Made by a program: the position numbers and the translations under genes
Part shown: piece by piece, positions 13,490-13,575 of the stretch
How the letters are laid out: the number at the start of each line of letters is the position of its first letter
How positions within the stretch are numbered: position 1 is the first letter of the stretch
Notes under the pieces: generated by a model
What the model was told of the DNA's origin: nothing
Database searches by the model: none
Seen by the model: only the letters and a program-made list of their open reading frames with translations
From: DATGCT01 sp964495575
Lineage (GTDB): Bacteria; Patescibacteriota; Minisyncoccia; UBA6257; GWB1-50-10
Direction of reading: 5' to 3'
Assembly (NCBI GenBank): GCA_964495575.1
Contig: CAZBVS010000015.1
Span: forward strand, 1 to 13,575
DNA: 13,575 nt

Positions 13490-13511
13490 ACCTTAATTAT
13501 ACCTTAATTAT
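13490..13511 (-). repeat. 11-bp tandem duplication before ATG 13489
   Basis: Two exact tandem copies of ATAATTAAGGT lie directly upstream of ATG 13489. The duplication creates the perfect TATAAT of the promoter-like site and a second AAGG ribosome-site-like element. Confidence 0.75.
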
Positions 13512-13524
13512 CCTTTTCGTTCAA
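13490..13524 (-). promoter_or_regulatory. Sigma70-like promoter with same geometry as the 35-bp repeat
   Basis: TTGAAC (13524-13519), 17-base spacer, perfect TATAAT (13501-13496), then TAAGGT and ATG at 13489. The distances -35 to -10 to ATG equal those of copies 1 and 3 of the 35-bp repeat, although ATTTACAT is absent. It overlaps the end of the right-edge membrane-protein gene. Confidence 0.55.
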
Positions 13525-13575
13525 CTTAAACAAGTAAACAATAGCCCATATACCAAACACTAAAATTAATATACC
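13504..13575 (-). CDS. C-terminal end of a small membrane protein (runs off right edge)
   Basis: The frame is open from base 13575 to TAA at 13504 and reads 23 residues: a hydrophobic helix (GILILVFGIWAIVYLF) followed by a charged tail KLNEKDN. This is the end of a small membrane protein whose start lies outside the window. The short length and composition recall the micro-ORF at 11924-11998. Confidence 0.5.
   Translation of the reverse strand, partial: GILILVFGIWAIVYLFKLNEKDN

Noticed and set aside
1..13575. tRNA genes, CRISPR arrays, insertion sequences, integrase or attachment sites
   Set aside because: None seen on either strand; repeated units are limited to the promoter-like element, an 11-bp tandem repeat and the Gln-codon run.

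Overview
The window is the structural (late) module of a tailed, double-stranded DNA bacteriophage or prophage. Every supported gene lies on the minus strand, so the map reads right to left. The DNA is AT-rich, genes are tightly packed with many ATGA/TAATG-type overlaps, and many starts lack a strong Shine-Dalgarno. The gene order is small terminase, large terminase, portal, scaffold-like protein, decoration-like protein, HK97-type major capsid, then a tail adaptor followed at once by a beta-propeller-like tail hub and a fibre. No tape measure appears between head and tail. This is the P22-like podovirus order, so a short tail is the best reading. The host is uncertain. The exported Ser/Thr-rich small proteins and fibre style resemble what I recall from metagenomic phages of Patescibacteria/CPR bacteria; this is a weak inference. 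TGA is used as a normal stop.

Region by region: 13575-11924 holds small pre-packaging genes: the end of a membrane protein, two short overlapping genes, an unrecognised basic 285-residue protein, a zinc-ribbon protein in a frame overlapping another ORF, and a possible 24-residue membrane micro-ORF. 11859-9791 holds both terminase subunits plus a hidden 50-residue GTG-start gene. 9754-7056 holds the portal, a DUF3008-like protein, an unknown protein and a SAP-domain protein. 7055-6887 is non-coding and strongly structured. 6886-4800 holds scaffold, decoration and major capsid. 4766-3664 holds an mRNA hairpin and three small membrane or exported proteins. 3667-684 holds the adaptor (with an inserted carbohydrate-binding-like domain) and the tail hub. 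648-1 is the start of a membrane-anchored fibre-like protein that runs off the left edge.

The most notable regulatory signal is a 35-bp element seen three times: TTGCGGA, 8 variable bases, ATTTACATTA, then nnAATwAAGt. It sits at the start of the fibre gene (649-683), the portal gene (9755-9789) and the capsid leader (7035-7069). A fourth site at 13490-13524 shares its geometry: TTG-type -35, 17-bp spacer, TAnnAA/TATAAT -10, then 6 bp to ATG. These sites split the window into four transcription units and would give leaderless mRNAs at three starts. At the capsid unit the element instead precedes a roughly 100-nt RNA that can form a pseudoknot or an alternative hairpin and ends in an intrinsic-terminator-like hairpin. 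This is either an attenuating leader or a small phage RNA and is the best candidate for something undescribed.
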